Shown: positions 5,697 to 14,124, numbered from the stretch's first letter. The stretch is 16,407 bases of DNA from SZUA-370 sp034003955 (GCA_034003955.1 JAVEXO010000055.1:1-16407); one strand, 5' to 3'. Numbers and translations: made by a program. The notes: generated from the letters alone by a model not told the origin.

Positions 5697-5752
5697 TTGA
5701 CAGCAGCATTAGAAGCTATCAATATCTATATGATATCATATTGATATCATAT
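5697..5752 (+). promoter_or_regulatory. SPFH operon promoter/operator region
   Basis: A perfect -35 TTGACA lies at 5697-5702. The best -10 at 17-bp spacing is CAATAT (5720-5725), only a fair match, so transcription would start near 5732. Tandem GATATC-cored repeats (5731-5752) would lie on the start of transcription, a position suited to repression. A weak -10 with an operator array on the start site fits a regulated promoter. Confidence 0.45.
5731..5752. repeat. two tandem 11-bp repeats TGATATCATAT, putative RHH operator
   Basis: TGATATCATAT occurs at 5731-5741 and again, exactly and without a gap, at 5742-5752. Each contains the palindromic core TGATATCA, and the first core extends to a perfect 14-bp palindrome (5728-5741). 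A degenerate third copy (CAATATCT, 5720-5727) lies in the same 11-bp register. Cores one helical turn apart are the arrangement used by ribbon-helix-helix repressors of the MetJ/Arc class, and the operon encodes an RHH protein. The link is inferred. Confidence 0.6.
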
Positions 5753-5778
5753 AGCCGGTGCTTTATAAGGAGCTGTAT

Positions 5779-6810
5779 ATGGCAAGCGATACGATAGTCA
5801 CTAGAGGTTCATTGGGAGAACCTGAGCGAACGCCGTGGCATGGCAACGGACTGGCCTTCCTTGTACTCAATATCCTCGTGATGATAGCCTCTACGGTGGT
5901 ATTCATACTATGCGTCGCGGCGATGGATGGAGGCGGTGAGACACCAGTGCGTATAACTGGAGCCGTGGTCGGGCTCACATATCTATGCCTGGTTGGGCCA
6001 CTCCTCTTTGCAGGGCTCAAGGTTCTAAAGCCAAACGAGGCCTTGGTGTTTACCCTCTTTGGTAAGTACCACGGCTGTCTACGCAAGCCAGGTTTCTTCT
6101 TCGTTAATCCATTCGTATCTGCTGTTAACCCTAACTCGACTAAGGATCCATCCTCGTCATCCCAACCCGAGAAGTTCGCAGCCGTTGCACGGTCGGCTGG
6201 CATGGGTGGGAAGGCCGCCCCGAGGACCATCTCGCTCAAGGCCATGACGCTCAATAACGAGAAGCAGAAGATAAACGACGCCCTGGGAAATCCTATAATA
6301 ATTGGCATCGTTGTAATCTGGAAGGTTATAAATCCTACCAAGGCCGTCTTCAATGTAGACAACTTCGGTGAATACCTGTCAATACAGTGTGACTCTGCCC
6401 TTAGAAATATTGTCCGTCTCTATCCCTACGACCTTCCCGATGAAGAAGGTGAGACATCCCTGCGTGGCTCCAGCAAGGAAGTAGCAGAGCGTCTCAAGGA
6501 AGAGATACAGGCAAAGGCAGAGGTTGCGGGAATCGAGATACTCGAGGCTCGTATCACACACCTTTCATACGCACCAGAAATAGCGGCCGCGATGCTGCAG
6601 CGACAGCAGGCTTCTGCCATCATTGCCGCCAGGCAGATGATAGTAGAGGGTGCCGTAGGCATGGTCGAGATGGCCCTGGACAAGTTAAAGACCAACGGCA
6701 TAGTCGAGCTTGACGAGGAGCGCAAGGCGGCCATGGTCAGCAACCTCCTGGTCGTCCTGTGCTCCAACAAGGATGTATCGCCGATAGTCAACTCCGGGTC
6801 TATTTATTGA
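5779..6810 (+). CDS. SPFH-domain (band 7/stomatin-like) membrane protein
   Basis: SPFH proteins oligomerise on membranes and organise microdomains or chaperone membrane complexes. The 343-aa product has an N-terminal tail, two hydrophobic segments (about 25-48 and 59-80), then the SPFH domain starting at VLKPNEALVFTLFGKY. A Ser/Gly/Ala-rich insert (about 125-160, SSSSQPEK...GMGGKAAPR) interrupts the early SPFH domain. The core strands (GNPIIIGIVVIWKV) and the long charged helix (ERLKEEIQAKAEVAGIEILEARITHLSYAPEIAAAML) follow, then a helical C-terminus. The start at ATG 5779 has AAGGAG at 5767-5772; a GTG at 5758 is in frame but lies upstream of that site. It is the first gene of a four-gene operon with a small RHH protein and an ABC transporter. 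This two-TM type recalls SPFH proteins found beside small Arc-like proteins in other anaerobes, as far as I remember. Confidence 0.9.
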   Translation: MASDTIVTRGSLGEPERTPWHGNGLAFLVLNILVMIASTVVFILCVAAMDGGGETPVRITGAVVGLTYLCLVGPLLFAGLKVLKPNEALVFTLFGKYHGCLRKPGFFFVNPFVSAVNPNSTKDPSSSSQPEKFAAVARSAGMGGKAAPRTISLKAMTLNNEKQKINDALGNPIIIGIVVIWKVINPTKAVFNVDNFGEYLSIQCDSALRNIVRLYPYDLPDEEGETSLRGSSKEVAERLKEEIQAKAEVAGIEILEARITHLSYAPEIAAAMLQRQQASAIIAARQMIVEGAVGMVEMALDKLKTNGIVELDEERKAAMVSNLLVVLCSNKDVSPIVNSGSIY

Positions 6811-6829
6811 TAAGGATAGTGTAGGACCT

Positions 6830-6997
6830 ATGAGCGGCGACAAGGAAAAAGACAAGAAACAGCTCCTGCTACGGCTCTCTCCAACGCTGTGGCGGGAGCT
6901 GGCCGCCTGGGCCGAGGATGATTTTAGATCGATTAACGGGCAGATAGAATTCCTTTTGACAGAGAGTGTCAGACAGCGCAAGAAAGGCAAACAATGA
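6830..6997 (+). CDS. small ribbon-helix-helix (Arc-like) protein, 55 aa
   Basis: This short gene reads as a classic RHH DNA-binding domain. A Lys-rich tail (SGDKEKDKK) precedes the DNA-contacting beta-strand QLLLRLS (residues 11-17), helix A (TLWRELAAWAEDDF) and helix B (RSINGQIEFLLTESVRQ). The RSINGQI turn closely resembles RSVNSEI of phage P22 Arc, and Gln11 and Arg15 align with DNA-contacting Gln9 and Arg13 of Arc, while Arc Asn11 is replaced by Leu. The start ATG 6830 has an AGGA site a few nt upstream, and the stop overlaps the ABC ATPase start by 4 bp (ATGA, 6994-6997). The gene lies 19 bp after the SPFH gene. It is likely an autorepressor acting on the tandem repeats at 5731-5752. An antitoxin role is less likely because no toxin-like gene adjoins it. 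Confidence 0.85.
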   Translation: MSGDKEKDKKQLLLRLSPTLWRELAAWAEDDFRSINGQIEFLLTESVRQRKKGKQ

Positions 6998-7731
6998 TAG
7001 AACTATCGGGTGTTTCAAAGACCTATGCCAAGAGCGCCCTCAAGGCGGTCGATGATCTTTCAATAAGGGTGCGTGACGGAGAGATATTTGGCTTCCTTGG
7101 CCCCAACGGCGCCGGCAAGACGACGACTATAAAGATACTGACAGGCATCATTAGGCCAGATGCCGGGGTGGCACTGATAGACGGTATCGATGTAGCGCTC
7201 GACCCGATGGAGGCCAAACGGCGCATAGGCTATGTCACCGACAATCCTGAACTATTCTCCCGCCTCAAGGCCGATGAATACCTTAATTTTGTAGCCGATA
7301 TCTACGGTGTCGACAGCGCCACCAGGCAGGCGCGTGTCGCCGAGTACGCGGCTAAGTTTGAAATAAAGGACGCACTCGGTGGCAGCATTGGCAGCTTCTC
7401 CCACGGCATGAAGCAGAAGCTTCTCGTCACCGCGAGCCTCTTGGCCGATCCCCAGAACTGGGTTCTCGATGAGCCTATGACGGGCCTGGACCCCAAGGCG
7501 GCCTTCGTGCTCAAGGAGGTCATGCGCTCGCGGGTGGCGGCAGGAAAGACGGTGTTCTTCTCCACCCATGTGATGGAAGTAGCCGAGAAGCTCTGTGATC
7601 GCCTCGCCATTGTCAACAAGGGCAGGATAGTGTTTATGGGCACTCTTGCTGAACTCAAACAAGCCAAGGGAGAAGACGGAACCCTTGAGAGCCTCTTCCT
7701 TGAGGTGGTGCAAGACAAGGACGAGGTATGA
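6994..7731 (+). CDS. ABC transporter ATP-binding protein
   Basis: The 245-aa ATPase powers the membrane subunit encoded next. Walker A is GPNGAGKTT (36-44, Lys42), the signature is FSHGMKQK (135-142, a common LSGGQ variant in ABC-2 systems), Walker B is WVLDEP (156-161, catalytic Glu160), the D-loop is GLD, and the switch His is His192 in FFSTHVME. The Q-loop position reads GYVTDNPELF, with no Gln at the usual place, as in several ABC-2-type ATPases. It overlaps both neighbours by 4 bp (RHH gene upstream, permease downstream), so the three are translationally coupled. The substrate is unknown; the fold fits an exporter-type (ABC-2) system. Confidence 0.93.
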   Translation: MIELSGVSKTYAKSALKAVDDLSIRVRDGEIFGFLGPNGAGKTTTIKILTGIIRPDAGVALIDGIDVALDPMEAKRRIGYVTDNPELFSRLKADEYLNFVADIYGVDSATRQARVAEYAAKFEIKDALGGSIGSFSHGMKQKLLVTASLLADPQNWVLDEPMTGLDPKAAFVLKEVMRSRVAAGKTVFFSTHVMEVAEKLCDRLAIVNKGRIVFMGTLAELKQAKGEDGTLESLFLEVVQDKDEV

Positions 7732-9413
7732 GCGTCTATAGGAGTCTCGTCGCCCTCTACTTGAAGAGCTTTTATAATCTGCCGGGCAAGAAAACTGCGG
7801 GAGCCAGGGCCAGCTGGAAGGATATCCTGAAGGGAATAGGCATAGCGCTCCTGTTCGTTCTTGTCGTCGGGAATTTTGGCTTCATATTCGTCATGATGAA
7901 TCTTAACCTCTACCAGGGTTTGGCCATGGCTGGAATGCAGGATCTCCTGTTGCTCAATGCCGTTGTGATGGCCACGCTGCTTACCCGTGTAGTTGGTTTC
8001 ATGACGGCCTTGTCTACCTATTATCTCAATGACATGGAGCTGCAGCTCCTGTCCATGCCCATACGGCCGCGTGCCCTTTTGGGGGCAAAGTTTACGGCAG
8101 TCTATGCTTCTGATGCCGTTCTTTCACTCTTCTTCATGGTGACGACCATGGTCATCTTTGGTTTCAATGAGCATCCAAACCCCATCTTCTATCTCTGGGG
8201 TACAATGGCAGGACTGCTCCTGCCGCTACCCGCGATGGCTTTGTCGTATCTCATACTGGTGCCAATCCTGTCATTTGCAAGGTTCCTGCGCAACAAGAAG
8301 ACAATAATGATGCTCGTGGGCGTACTCGGGCTCGTAATGGGCCTAGGCATCAACATCTATTTTCAGAAACTCATGCCTCCAATGGCAGACCCCTCCGTGC
8401 GTGCTGCCGCCTTTGCGGGTCCCGGGTCTCTTGTCGCCACCATGGGACGGGGCTATCCGCCTGCCCTGTTCGCCTGGCGTGCCATGAGCGAACCTGCGTC
8501 ACTGAAGGCATTAGTCTCCATGCTTGAGTTGGCGGCCGTCTGCATAGGTGTTTCGCTTCTAATCGTATTTGCTTTGGCTGGCTTGTACGCCAGGAGCATT
8601 GTAGGCTTCAACGAGCAGCACATGAAGAAGCTCAATGGCCAGGCGGCCGATGCCTTCATAGCAAAGCGACTACGGTATCGTAGCCCCTTCCTGGCCATGG
8701 TCGCCAGGGAATTCAATCTCATGAACCGCGAGCCAATGTATCTATTGAATGGCCCCTTCATCGTTGTGCTCATGCCTATAATCATAGGCATCATGATGGT
8801 CGTTCAGAAGGATGCCTTGATGTCCGATCCTGACTTTGCAGCCATACAGGCTCTCCTTAACTCTGGCCTCGGGGCCCTTCTTGCAGGGCTTGCCGGTGCA
8901 TTCCTGGGCTCAGGCACCAGCATAGCCTGCACCTCTGTTTCTCGTGATGCCAAGGCCCTGCCGTTCATAAAGAGCCTGCCAGTGAAGGGCGGTACATACA
9001 TGCTGGCCAAGTTAGCCCATGGCCTCATCTTTGCACTCGTAGGAAGCCTGGTGGGTGTTGGCCTCTTGGGATTCATCCTCAAACTCGGCACCGTGGATAT
9101 GCTGGCTGCTCTCCTCATCGCCCTGGCCCTGTCGTCTCTTCTCAACCTTGCTGGCCTCTGGCTTGATACGGCCAACCCAAGGCTGAGCTGGGACAACCCC
9201 ATAGCCGCCATGAAGCAGAACCCCAACGCCATACTGGCGATGCTGGGTAGCATGGGGTTCCTTGGCGTCCTTGGATATCTGGCCTTCAAACGGTCGATGA
9301 GCACAGGAGACATTGCACTATGGATAGGCCTTCTGCCGCTCCTGGTCTTCGTGTCGCTGTTGCCTCTGTACACCCGCTTTGCCGAACGGAGGCTCGCGAT
9401 GATGGAGGCTTAA
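7728..9413 (+). CDS. large ABC-2-like permease
   Basis: The 561-aa integral membrane protein has about 12 predicted membrane segments: roughly 35-56, 72-95, 122-143, 152-182, 191-210, 262-286, 343-362, 385-405, 432-455, 459-480, 505-522 and 532-553. The pattern LNDMELQLLSMPIRPRALLGAKF, repeated later as VSRDAKALPFIKSLPVKGGTYMLAK, is typical of the large putative ABC transporter permease family paired with a single ATPase in Firmicutes and spirochaetes, probably an internal duplication of two ABC-2 units. It starts within the ATPase stop (ATGA, 7728-7731). The stop codon lies inside a palindrome (9404-9419), and the gene is convergent with the oxidoreductase gene 8 bp away. Substrate unknown. 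Confidence 0.85.
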   Translation: MSVYRSLVALYLKSFYNLPGKKTAGARASWKDILKGIGIALLFVLVVGNFGFIFVMMNLNLYQGLAMAGMQDLLLLNAVVMATLLTRVVGFMTALSTYYLNDMELQLLSMPIRPRALLGAKFTAVYASDAVLSLFFMVTTMVIFGFNEHPNPIFYLWGTMAGLLLPLPAMALSYLILVPILSFARFLRNKKTIMMLVGVLGLVMGLGINIYFQKLMPPMADPSVRAAAFAGPGSLVATMGRGYPPALFAWRAMSEPASLKALVSMLELAAVCIGVSLLIVFALAGLYARSIVGFNEQHMKKLNGQAADAFIAKRLRYRSPFLAMVAREFNLMNREPMYLLNGPFIVVLMPIIIGIMMVVQKDALMSDPDFAAIQALLNSGLGALLAGLAGAFLGSGTSIACTSVSRDAKALPFIKSLPVKGGTYMLAKLAHGLIFALVGSLVGVGLLGFILKLGTVDMLAALLIALALSSLLNLAGLWLDTANPRLSWDNPIAAMKQNPNAILAMLGSMGFLGVLGYLAFKRSMSTGDIALWIGLLPLLVFVSLLPLYTRFAERRLAMMEA

Positions 9414-9419
9414 GCCTCC
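9404..9419. terminator. palindrome between convergent genes, possible bidirectional terminator
   Basis: GGAGGCTTAAGCCTCC is a perfect 16-bp palindrome (6-bp GC-rich stem, TTAA loop). It contains the stop codon of the permease and ends 2 bp before the end of the convergent oxidoreductase gene. It reads identically in both transcripts, but there is no U-tract on either side, so termination efficiency is doubtful. Confidence 0.4.
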
Positions 9420-9421
9420 GA

Positions 9422-10435
9422 CTACAGCACGAGCACCTGCTTGCCTATCATCGTTCCTTTTTCCTGGTAGATGTGCATAGATCGAATGTTGTCGGGGCTT
9501 AGGCCCTGCAAGATCCGTTGTTGTGTCGTGACGAGTATGCCCGCATCGAGGAGTCCTGCCACCCTGGCAAGAGCGGCTCCTTGAGCGGCCATGTCGTCTG
9601 TCTCGAACAAGGAACGGCAGAACATGAACTCCCATGAAAGCCTGACGCTCTTTTGTTTGAATATTCTAATGTCAAGGGGACTGGCGGGGTCATCTATGAA
9701 GACTATGGAGCCCTGGGGGCCTATGCACTCGGCCATCGCATTCCAGTGCATCTCTATCTGGGTGGTACAGAAGATGGCGTCTACTGTCTTTATGCCGCTG
9801 GCTTCTAGTTCCTGGCTCAGCGAGGCCTTGTGATCAATGACATGATCCGCACCCAGTGTCGTGCACCACTGCGCTGTCTCCGGTCTAGAGGCTGTAGCAT
9901 ACACTGTTAATCCGGCCCAATGGGCCAGTTGTATTGCAATGGAACCTACCCCGCCCGCAGCGCCAATAATCAGTATTGATTTGCCTGTATTGGCATGGGT
10001 ATTGGGGATAAAGCCAAGTCTGTCAAACAGGCCTTCCCATGCTGTAATTGCCGTTAAAGGCATGGCGACGGCGTCGGCAGGAGATAGATTCTGTGGAGCG
10101 ATGGCCGCCAGCCTGTGGTCTACCACCTGGTATTCGCTGTTGCACCCAGGCCTGGTCATGGAGCCGGCATAGAAGACCCTGTCCCCCTCTTTAAAGCCAG
10201 TTACAGCCATTCCCGTCTCCTCGACAATCCCATAGGCGTCCCAGCCAAGGACCTTGTCTTGTTCCGATCGTTTGCGAATCTTCGTATCGACTGGATTCAT
10301 ACCTATGGCAAGTATCCTGACGAGTACGTCCTTATCACCGGGTCTTGGGATTGGCTGCTCCAGGATAGAGAAGGCCCCAGCGTCCATGGCGCTGCTTCCA
10401 CCCTTGGCCAGTATTGACTTCATAGTTCCTTCCAT
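9422..10435 (-). CDS. MDR-family zinc-type alcohol dehydrogenase / quinone oxidoreductase-like protein
   Basis: The 337-aa cytoplasmic NAD(P)H-dependent oxidoreductase belongs to the medium-chain dehydrogenase superfamily. The N-terminal GroES-like domain contains NPVDTKIRKR, VLGWDAYGIV and GFKEGDRVFYAG. The Rossmann domain contains the nucleotide-binding AAGGVGSIAIQLA. It most resembles the zinc-binding alcohol dehydrogenase subfamily related to quinone oxidoreductases, which lacks the structural-zinc Cys cluster. Reduction of quinones or reactive carbonyls is the likely activity. The start at 10435 has a near-perfect AGGAGGTGA site; a second ATG at 10423 (MKSIL) also has a site and matches the family N-terminus. 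It lies 43 nt downstream of the ABC exporter genes on the same strand, so it is probably the last gene of the MarR-controlled operon, suggesting combined efflux and chemical detoxification. Confidence 0.88.
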   Translation of the reverse strand: MEGTMKSILAKGGSSAMDAGAFSILEQPIPRPGDKDVLVRILAIGMNPVDTKIRKRSEQDKVLGWDAYGIVEETGMAVTGFKEGDRVFYAGSMTRPGCNSEYQVVDHRLAAIAPQNLSPADAVAMPLTAITAWEGLFDRLGFIPNTHANTGKSILIIGAAGGVGSIAIQLAHWAGLTVYATASRPETAQWCTTLGADHVIDHKASLSQELEASGIKTVDAIFCTTQIEMHWNAMAECIGPQGSIVFIDDPASPLDIRIFKQKSVRLSWEFMFCRSLFETDDMAAQGAALARVAGLLDAGILVTTQQRILQGLSPDNIRSMHIYQEKGTMIGKQVLVL

Positions 10436-10478
10436 ATCCTCACCTCCTCATAGATACGCTACTGTGCCGCGACTGTGA

Positions 10479-12392
10479 TCAGGCTGGCACCGTCTCCGCT
10501 ATACCCAGGAACTGGCTCCTGTACAGATCGGCATAGAAACCCTTGGCTGCCAGGAGCTGCTCGTGGGAGCCCTTTTCCACTATGCTTCCTTCGTTCATGA
10601 CAAGGATAGTATGAGCATCGCGTATTGTCGAAAGCCTGTGGGCTATGACGAAGCTTGTACGTCCCTCCATGAGCCTCTCCATGGCCTTGCGAACGACCAT
10701 TTCCGTCCTTGTATCTACGGAGCTTGTCGCCTCGTCGAGTATCAGTACGCGTGGGTCTGCCAGGAAGGCTCTGGCAATGGTCAAAAGCTGCCTCTGCCCC
10801 TGTGACAGGTTGGATGCTTCTTCGTTGAGCATGGTGTCGTAGCCGTCGGGGAGGACCTGGATGAAGTGGTCTGCATGGGCCGCAACGGCTGCCGCCTTAA
10901 TTGCATCTTCTGTAGCGCCGTCCCGACCATAGGCTATGTTCTCCCGTATGGTACCGCCAAAGAGCCACGCGTCCTGCAGAACCATGCCAAAGGACCTGCG
11001 TAGGAGGCCCCGAGGAATGTCCCGTATGTCTACGCCGTTACTGAGGATTCGGCCATAGTCTAGTTCATAGAAACGCATGAGCAGGTTAACAAGCGTCGTC
11101 TTGCCTGCGCCGGTAGGGCCTACTATGGCTATAGTCTCGCCGCAGCGAGCCATTATTGAAAGCTCGTGCATCAGCAACTTGTCTTTTGCATACCCAAAGG
11201 AAATGTTGTCAAACGACATGTCGCCGCAGGCCGACTCGAATCGAGTCACCGAGGCCGAGTCGGCTGGAGCGTCGGCCGCTTCTTCTTCCTCGTCGAGCAG
11301 CTCAAAGACACGCTCGGAAGCCGCCATCGTAGACTGCAGGATATTGGCTATATTGGCCGTCTGGATTATTGGCTGGGTGAACTGCCTGGCGTACTGGATG
11401 AAGGCCTGTATATCGCCAAGAGTAATGGCGCGCCTTGCGGCCATGGCACCGCCGACCACGGCTATGAGCACGTAGCCAATGTTGTTTATGAAGTTCATCA
11501 CGGGCATGATGACGCCCGATATGAACTGGGCCTTCCACGCCACGCCGTAGAGCCTGCCATTGACCTCATCGAAACGCTGGACCGACCGTTCCTCGTAGCC
11601 AAATGCCTTGACGACAGGATGACCGGAATACATCTCCTCGACATGGCCGTTGAGCTCGCCTAAGAATTTCTGCTGATTCTTGTAGTAGCCTTGAGAGCGT
11701 TTGGCTACAAACATCGTCGTCAGTATGTAGAAGGGAAGGGTGGCCAGGGCCACCAGGCTTAGCTTCCAGCTTATAGAGAACATCATAGCGATGCTGCCTA
11801 TCAGGGTGACTACAGAGGTGATTATCTGTACGAGGCTCTGCTGCAGCGTATTGGCTATGACGTCTACGTCGTTTGTTACACGTGACAGTATGTCGCCATG
11901 CGTATGTTCGTCGTAGTATCTGAGCGGTAGACGGGCCAGTTTGTCGTCTATTGCCTTGCGGAACGAATAGACAGTCTTCTGGGAGACGCCGGCCATGACC
12001 AGCTGTGTGGCGTAGCTGAATCCAGCCGCTACCAGGTACAGGCCAAGCAATGAAAGCAGTATGGTGCCTATGCGGGTAAAGTCTATGGCCGCCCCTGGTA
12101 TGCCCCTGGCCACGGCCATCACGCCCTCGAAGAGTATGGTGACGGACGAGCCCAGTATCTTGGGTCCAGCCACCGAGAAGCCCGTGCTCAGAATGGCCAT
12201 GCCGAATACCAGGAGTATTGCGGCGCGATACGGAGCCAGATATTGTACAAGCCGCTTCATGGCGTTCTTGAAGTCCTTGGCCTTTTCAACGGGCATGCCT
12301 AGTCCCCTGCCCGGGCCGTGTCCCATGCCCCCTGGCCTTCCTGGTTTGGCTACGGAAGTGCTGCCGTCTTTTTGTCTGTCGTGGTCGCTCAT
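10479..12392 (-). CDS. ABC exporter half-transporter with canonical catalytic site
   Basis: This 637-aa membrane protein is a type IV ABC exporter half (membrane domain plus ATPase), forming a heterodimer with the product of the gene just upstream. A Gly/Pro/Met-rich extension (about 1-40) precedes six membrane helices (about 55-345). The ATPase has Walker A GPTGAGKTT (425-433, Lys431), signature LSQGQ (529-533, non-consensus), Walker B ILDEA with catalytic Glu554, and switch His585 in IAHRLST. Canonical Glu and His together with a deviant signature are exactly what is expected of the partner of a degenerate subunit, as in BmrCD and TM287/288. The first 4 bp overlap the end of the partner gene. 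Substrates are probably drugs or other amphipathic toxicants, inferred from family and MarR control. Confidence 0.93.
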   Translation of the reverse strand: MSDHDRQKDGSTSVAKPGRPGGMGHGPGRGLGMPVEKAKDFKNAMKRLVQYLAPYRAAILLVFGMAILSTGFSVAGPKILGSSVTILFEGVMAVARGIPGAAIDFTRIGTILLSLLGLYLVAAGFSYATQLVMAGVSQKTVYSFRKAIDDKLARLPLRYYDEHTHGDILSRVTNDVDVIANTLQQSLVQIITSVVTLIGSIAMMFSISWKLSLVALATLPFYILTTMFVAKRSQGYYKNQQKFLGELNGHVEEMYSGHPVVKAFGYEERSVQRFDEVNGRLYGVAWKAQFISGVIMPVMNFINNIGYVLIAVVGGAMAARRAITLGDIQAFIQYARQFTQPIIQTANIANILQSTMAASERVFELLDEEEEAADAPADSASVTRFESACGDMSFDNISFGYAKDKLLMHELSIMARCGETIAIVGPTGAGKTTLVNLLMRFYELDYGRILSNGVDIRDIPRGLLRRSFGMVLQDAWLFGGTIRENIAYGRDGATEDAIKAAAVAAHADHFIQVLPDGYDTMLNEEASNLSQGQRQLLTIARAFLADPRVLILDEATSSVDTRTEMVVRKAMERLMEGRTSFVIAHRLSTIRDAHTILVMNEGSIVEKGSHEQLLAAKGFYADLYRSQFLGIAETVPA

Positions 12393-14116
12393 ACAGCCTC
12401 CTCCGCTGATAGCTGCGACGCTACTATCTCTTTATACACCGTGCATCCTTGCATTAATTCCTTATGGGTTCCCTTGCCTACCATGCGGCCTTCGTCTATC
12501 ACTATGATTTGATCGGCATCGCGTATCGTTCCTACACGTTGGGCCACGATTATTACCGTTGCGTCTTTCGTTTCCTTGCGCAGGGCCGAGCGTAGCCTGG
12601 CGTCTGTCTTGAAATCCAGGGCAGAGAAGCTGTCGTCGAAGAGGAATATCTTTGGCTTTCTGGCCAGGGCTCTGGCAATGGCAAGCCGCTGCTTCTGGCC
12701 ACCTGAAACGTTGACGCCTCCCTGTGCTATGGTTGCGTCCATGCCGCCTTCCTTCTCGGCTATGAAGGTGCTCGCCTGGGCGGTCTCGGCGGCTTTTGCA
12801 AGTGCCTCATCGCTTGCGTCCTGTTGGCCAAAGCGCAGGTTGTCTGCCACGGTACCGGAGAATAGTATTGGCCGCTGTGTGGCCAGGCCGAGGGCTGAAC
12901 GCAGATCATGTTGTGACAGCTCCCGTACATCTATGCCGTCTACCGTTATGCTTCCAGAGCCTACGTCATAGAAACGCGCTATGAGGTTTATGATGGTGCT
13001 CTTGCCGGAGCCCGTGCCGCCAATTATGGCCGTCGTCGTTCCTGGCCTGGCTATGAACGATAGGTCCTTTATGACAGGCTCCGCCGCGCCGTCGTAGCTA
13101 AAGGAGACGTTCCTGAATTCAAGGGTTCCTGTCATGGTGCCTGGTTTTTTTGGTGAAGCGGGATCCTGTATCTCCGGGTCAACATCAAGCACCTCATTTA
13201 TGCGTGTAGCCGAAGCCGATGCCCTGGGAACCATGATGAATATGACGGACAGCATAATCACAGAAAACATTATCTGCATGGTATATTGTATGAAGGCCAT
13301 GAGGGAGCCAATCTTGACGCTGCCATCACCGATGGCAAGACCTCCGAACCATACTATCATGATGGTCGTTATATTCATCATCAGCATTATGAAAGGAAAG
13401 AGGAAGGCCATCAGTTTGTTGACCTTGAGTGTCGTGGCCGTGAGGTCTGAGTTTGCATGGTCGAATCGCTTCTTCTCGTATTCCACCCTGTCAAAGGCAC
13501 GTACCACTCGAATGCCTGAAAGATTCTCCCTCATCACACGGTTGAGCGAGTCTAGCTTCTTCTGAATAGACTTGAAGAGGGGCACGCCTTTGAGCGCCAA
13601 CAGTATGATGGCTATTGTCATGATTGGTATTATGACAAGCAGTATCCATGACAGTTTTGGCTCGGTGTTGAGGGCCATCACGATGCCGCCAATGGCCATC
13701 ATCGGCGCGGCCGCCATCATGCGCTGCATCATGAATACCAGCTGCTGGACCTGCGTTATGTCGTTTGTAGTCCTCGTTATGAGCGACGAGGCACCGAAGC
13801 GGTCCATCTCACGCAGAGAGAACGACGAGACGCGGGCGAATACCCTGGAACGAAGGTCTCGTCCGAATCCCATCGCCGAGCGGGCTGCAAGGAAGCCTGC
13901 CGTGACATTGGCGATGACACCGGCAAGAGCCAGCAGCAGCATCGTTCCGCCTATGCGCCAAATAAGCTCTATGTCTCCCTGTGCTATACCCTCGTCTACA
14001 ATACGGGACATCATCTTTGGCAGGCTGAGCTCGGCCAGCGAGTTGGCAAAGACGAGGGTCAGGGTTATGAGTATCGCGACCGTGTATGGCCGCAGATGCC
14101 TGAAAAGTTTTAGCAT
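12389..14116 (-). CDS. ABC exporter half-transporter with degenerate ATP site
   Basis: The 575-aa protein is the second half of the heterodimeric exporter: six membrane helices (about 15-310) followed by an ATPase domain. Walker A is intact (GGTGSGKS, 366-373, Lys372) and the signature VSGGQ (470-474) is canonical. However, Asp495 replaces the catalytic Glu in LFDD, and Gln526 replaces the switch His in VAQRVGT. The site formed by this Walker A/B and the partner's LSQGQ is therefore predicted to bind but hardly hydrolyse ATP, while the other composite site is active. The start at 14116 lies 8 nt after the marR stop; the AAGGAG site is formed by the last marR codons, so expression is linked to marR. 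The order marR-short half-long half is common in Firmicutes-like efflux operons. Confidence 0.93.
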   Translation of the reverse strand: MLKLFRHLRPYTVAILITLTLVFANSLAELSLPKMMSRIVDEGIAQGDIELIWRIGGTMLLLALAGVIANVTAGFLAARSAMGFGRDLRSRVFARVSSFSLREMDRFGASSLITRTTNDITQVQQLVFMMQRMMAAAPMMAIGGIVMALNTEPKLSWILLVIIPIMTIAIILLALKGVPLFKSIQKKLDSLNRVMRENLSGIRVVRAFDRVEYEKKRFDHANSDLTATTLKVNKLMAFLFPFIMLMMNITTIMIVWFGGLAIGDGSVKIGSLMAFIQYTMQIMFSVIMLSVIFIMVPRASASATRINEVLDVDPEIQDPASPKKPGTMTGTLEFRNVSFSYDGAAEPVIKDLSFIARPGTTTAIIGGTGSGKSTIINLIARFYDVGSGSITVDGIDVRELSQHDLRSALGLATQRPILFSGTVADNLRFGQQDASDEALAKAAETAQASTFIAEKEGGMDATIAQGGVNVSGGQKQRLAIARALARKPKIFLFDDSFSALDFKTDARLRSALRKETKDATVIIVAQRVGTIRDADQIIVIDEGRMVGKGTHKELMQGCTVYKEIVASQLSAEEAV

Positions 14117-14124
14117 TGTCTAAT

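Noticed and set aside
5728..5752. GATATC repeats considered as a CRISPR fragment or an iteron origin
   Set aside because: There are only two exact 11-bp copies with no spacers and no replication gene nearby; position on a promoter fits an operator.
5758..5778. GTG start seven codons upstream for the SPFH gene
   Set aside because: The AAGGAG site lies between the GTG and the ATG at 5779, so the ATG is the start.
6830..7731. RHH gene considered as the antitoxin of a toxin-antitoxin pair
   Set aside because: The overlapping downstream gene is a clear ABC ATPase with all motifs, and the upstream gene is an SPFH protein; no toxin-like gene is present.
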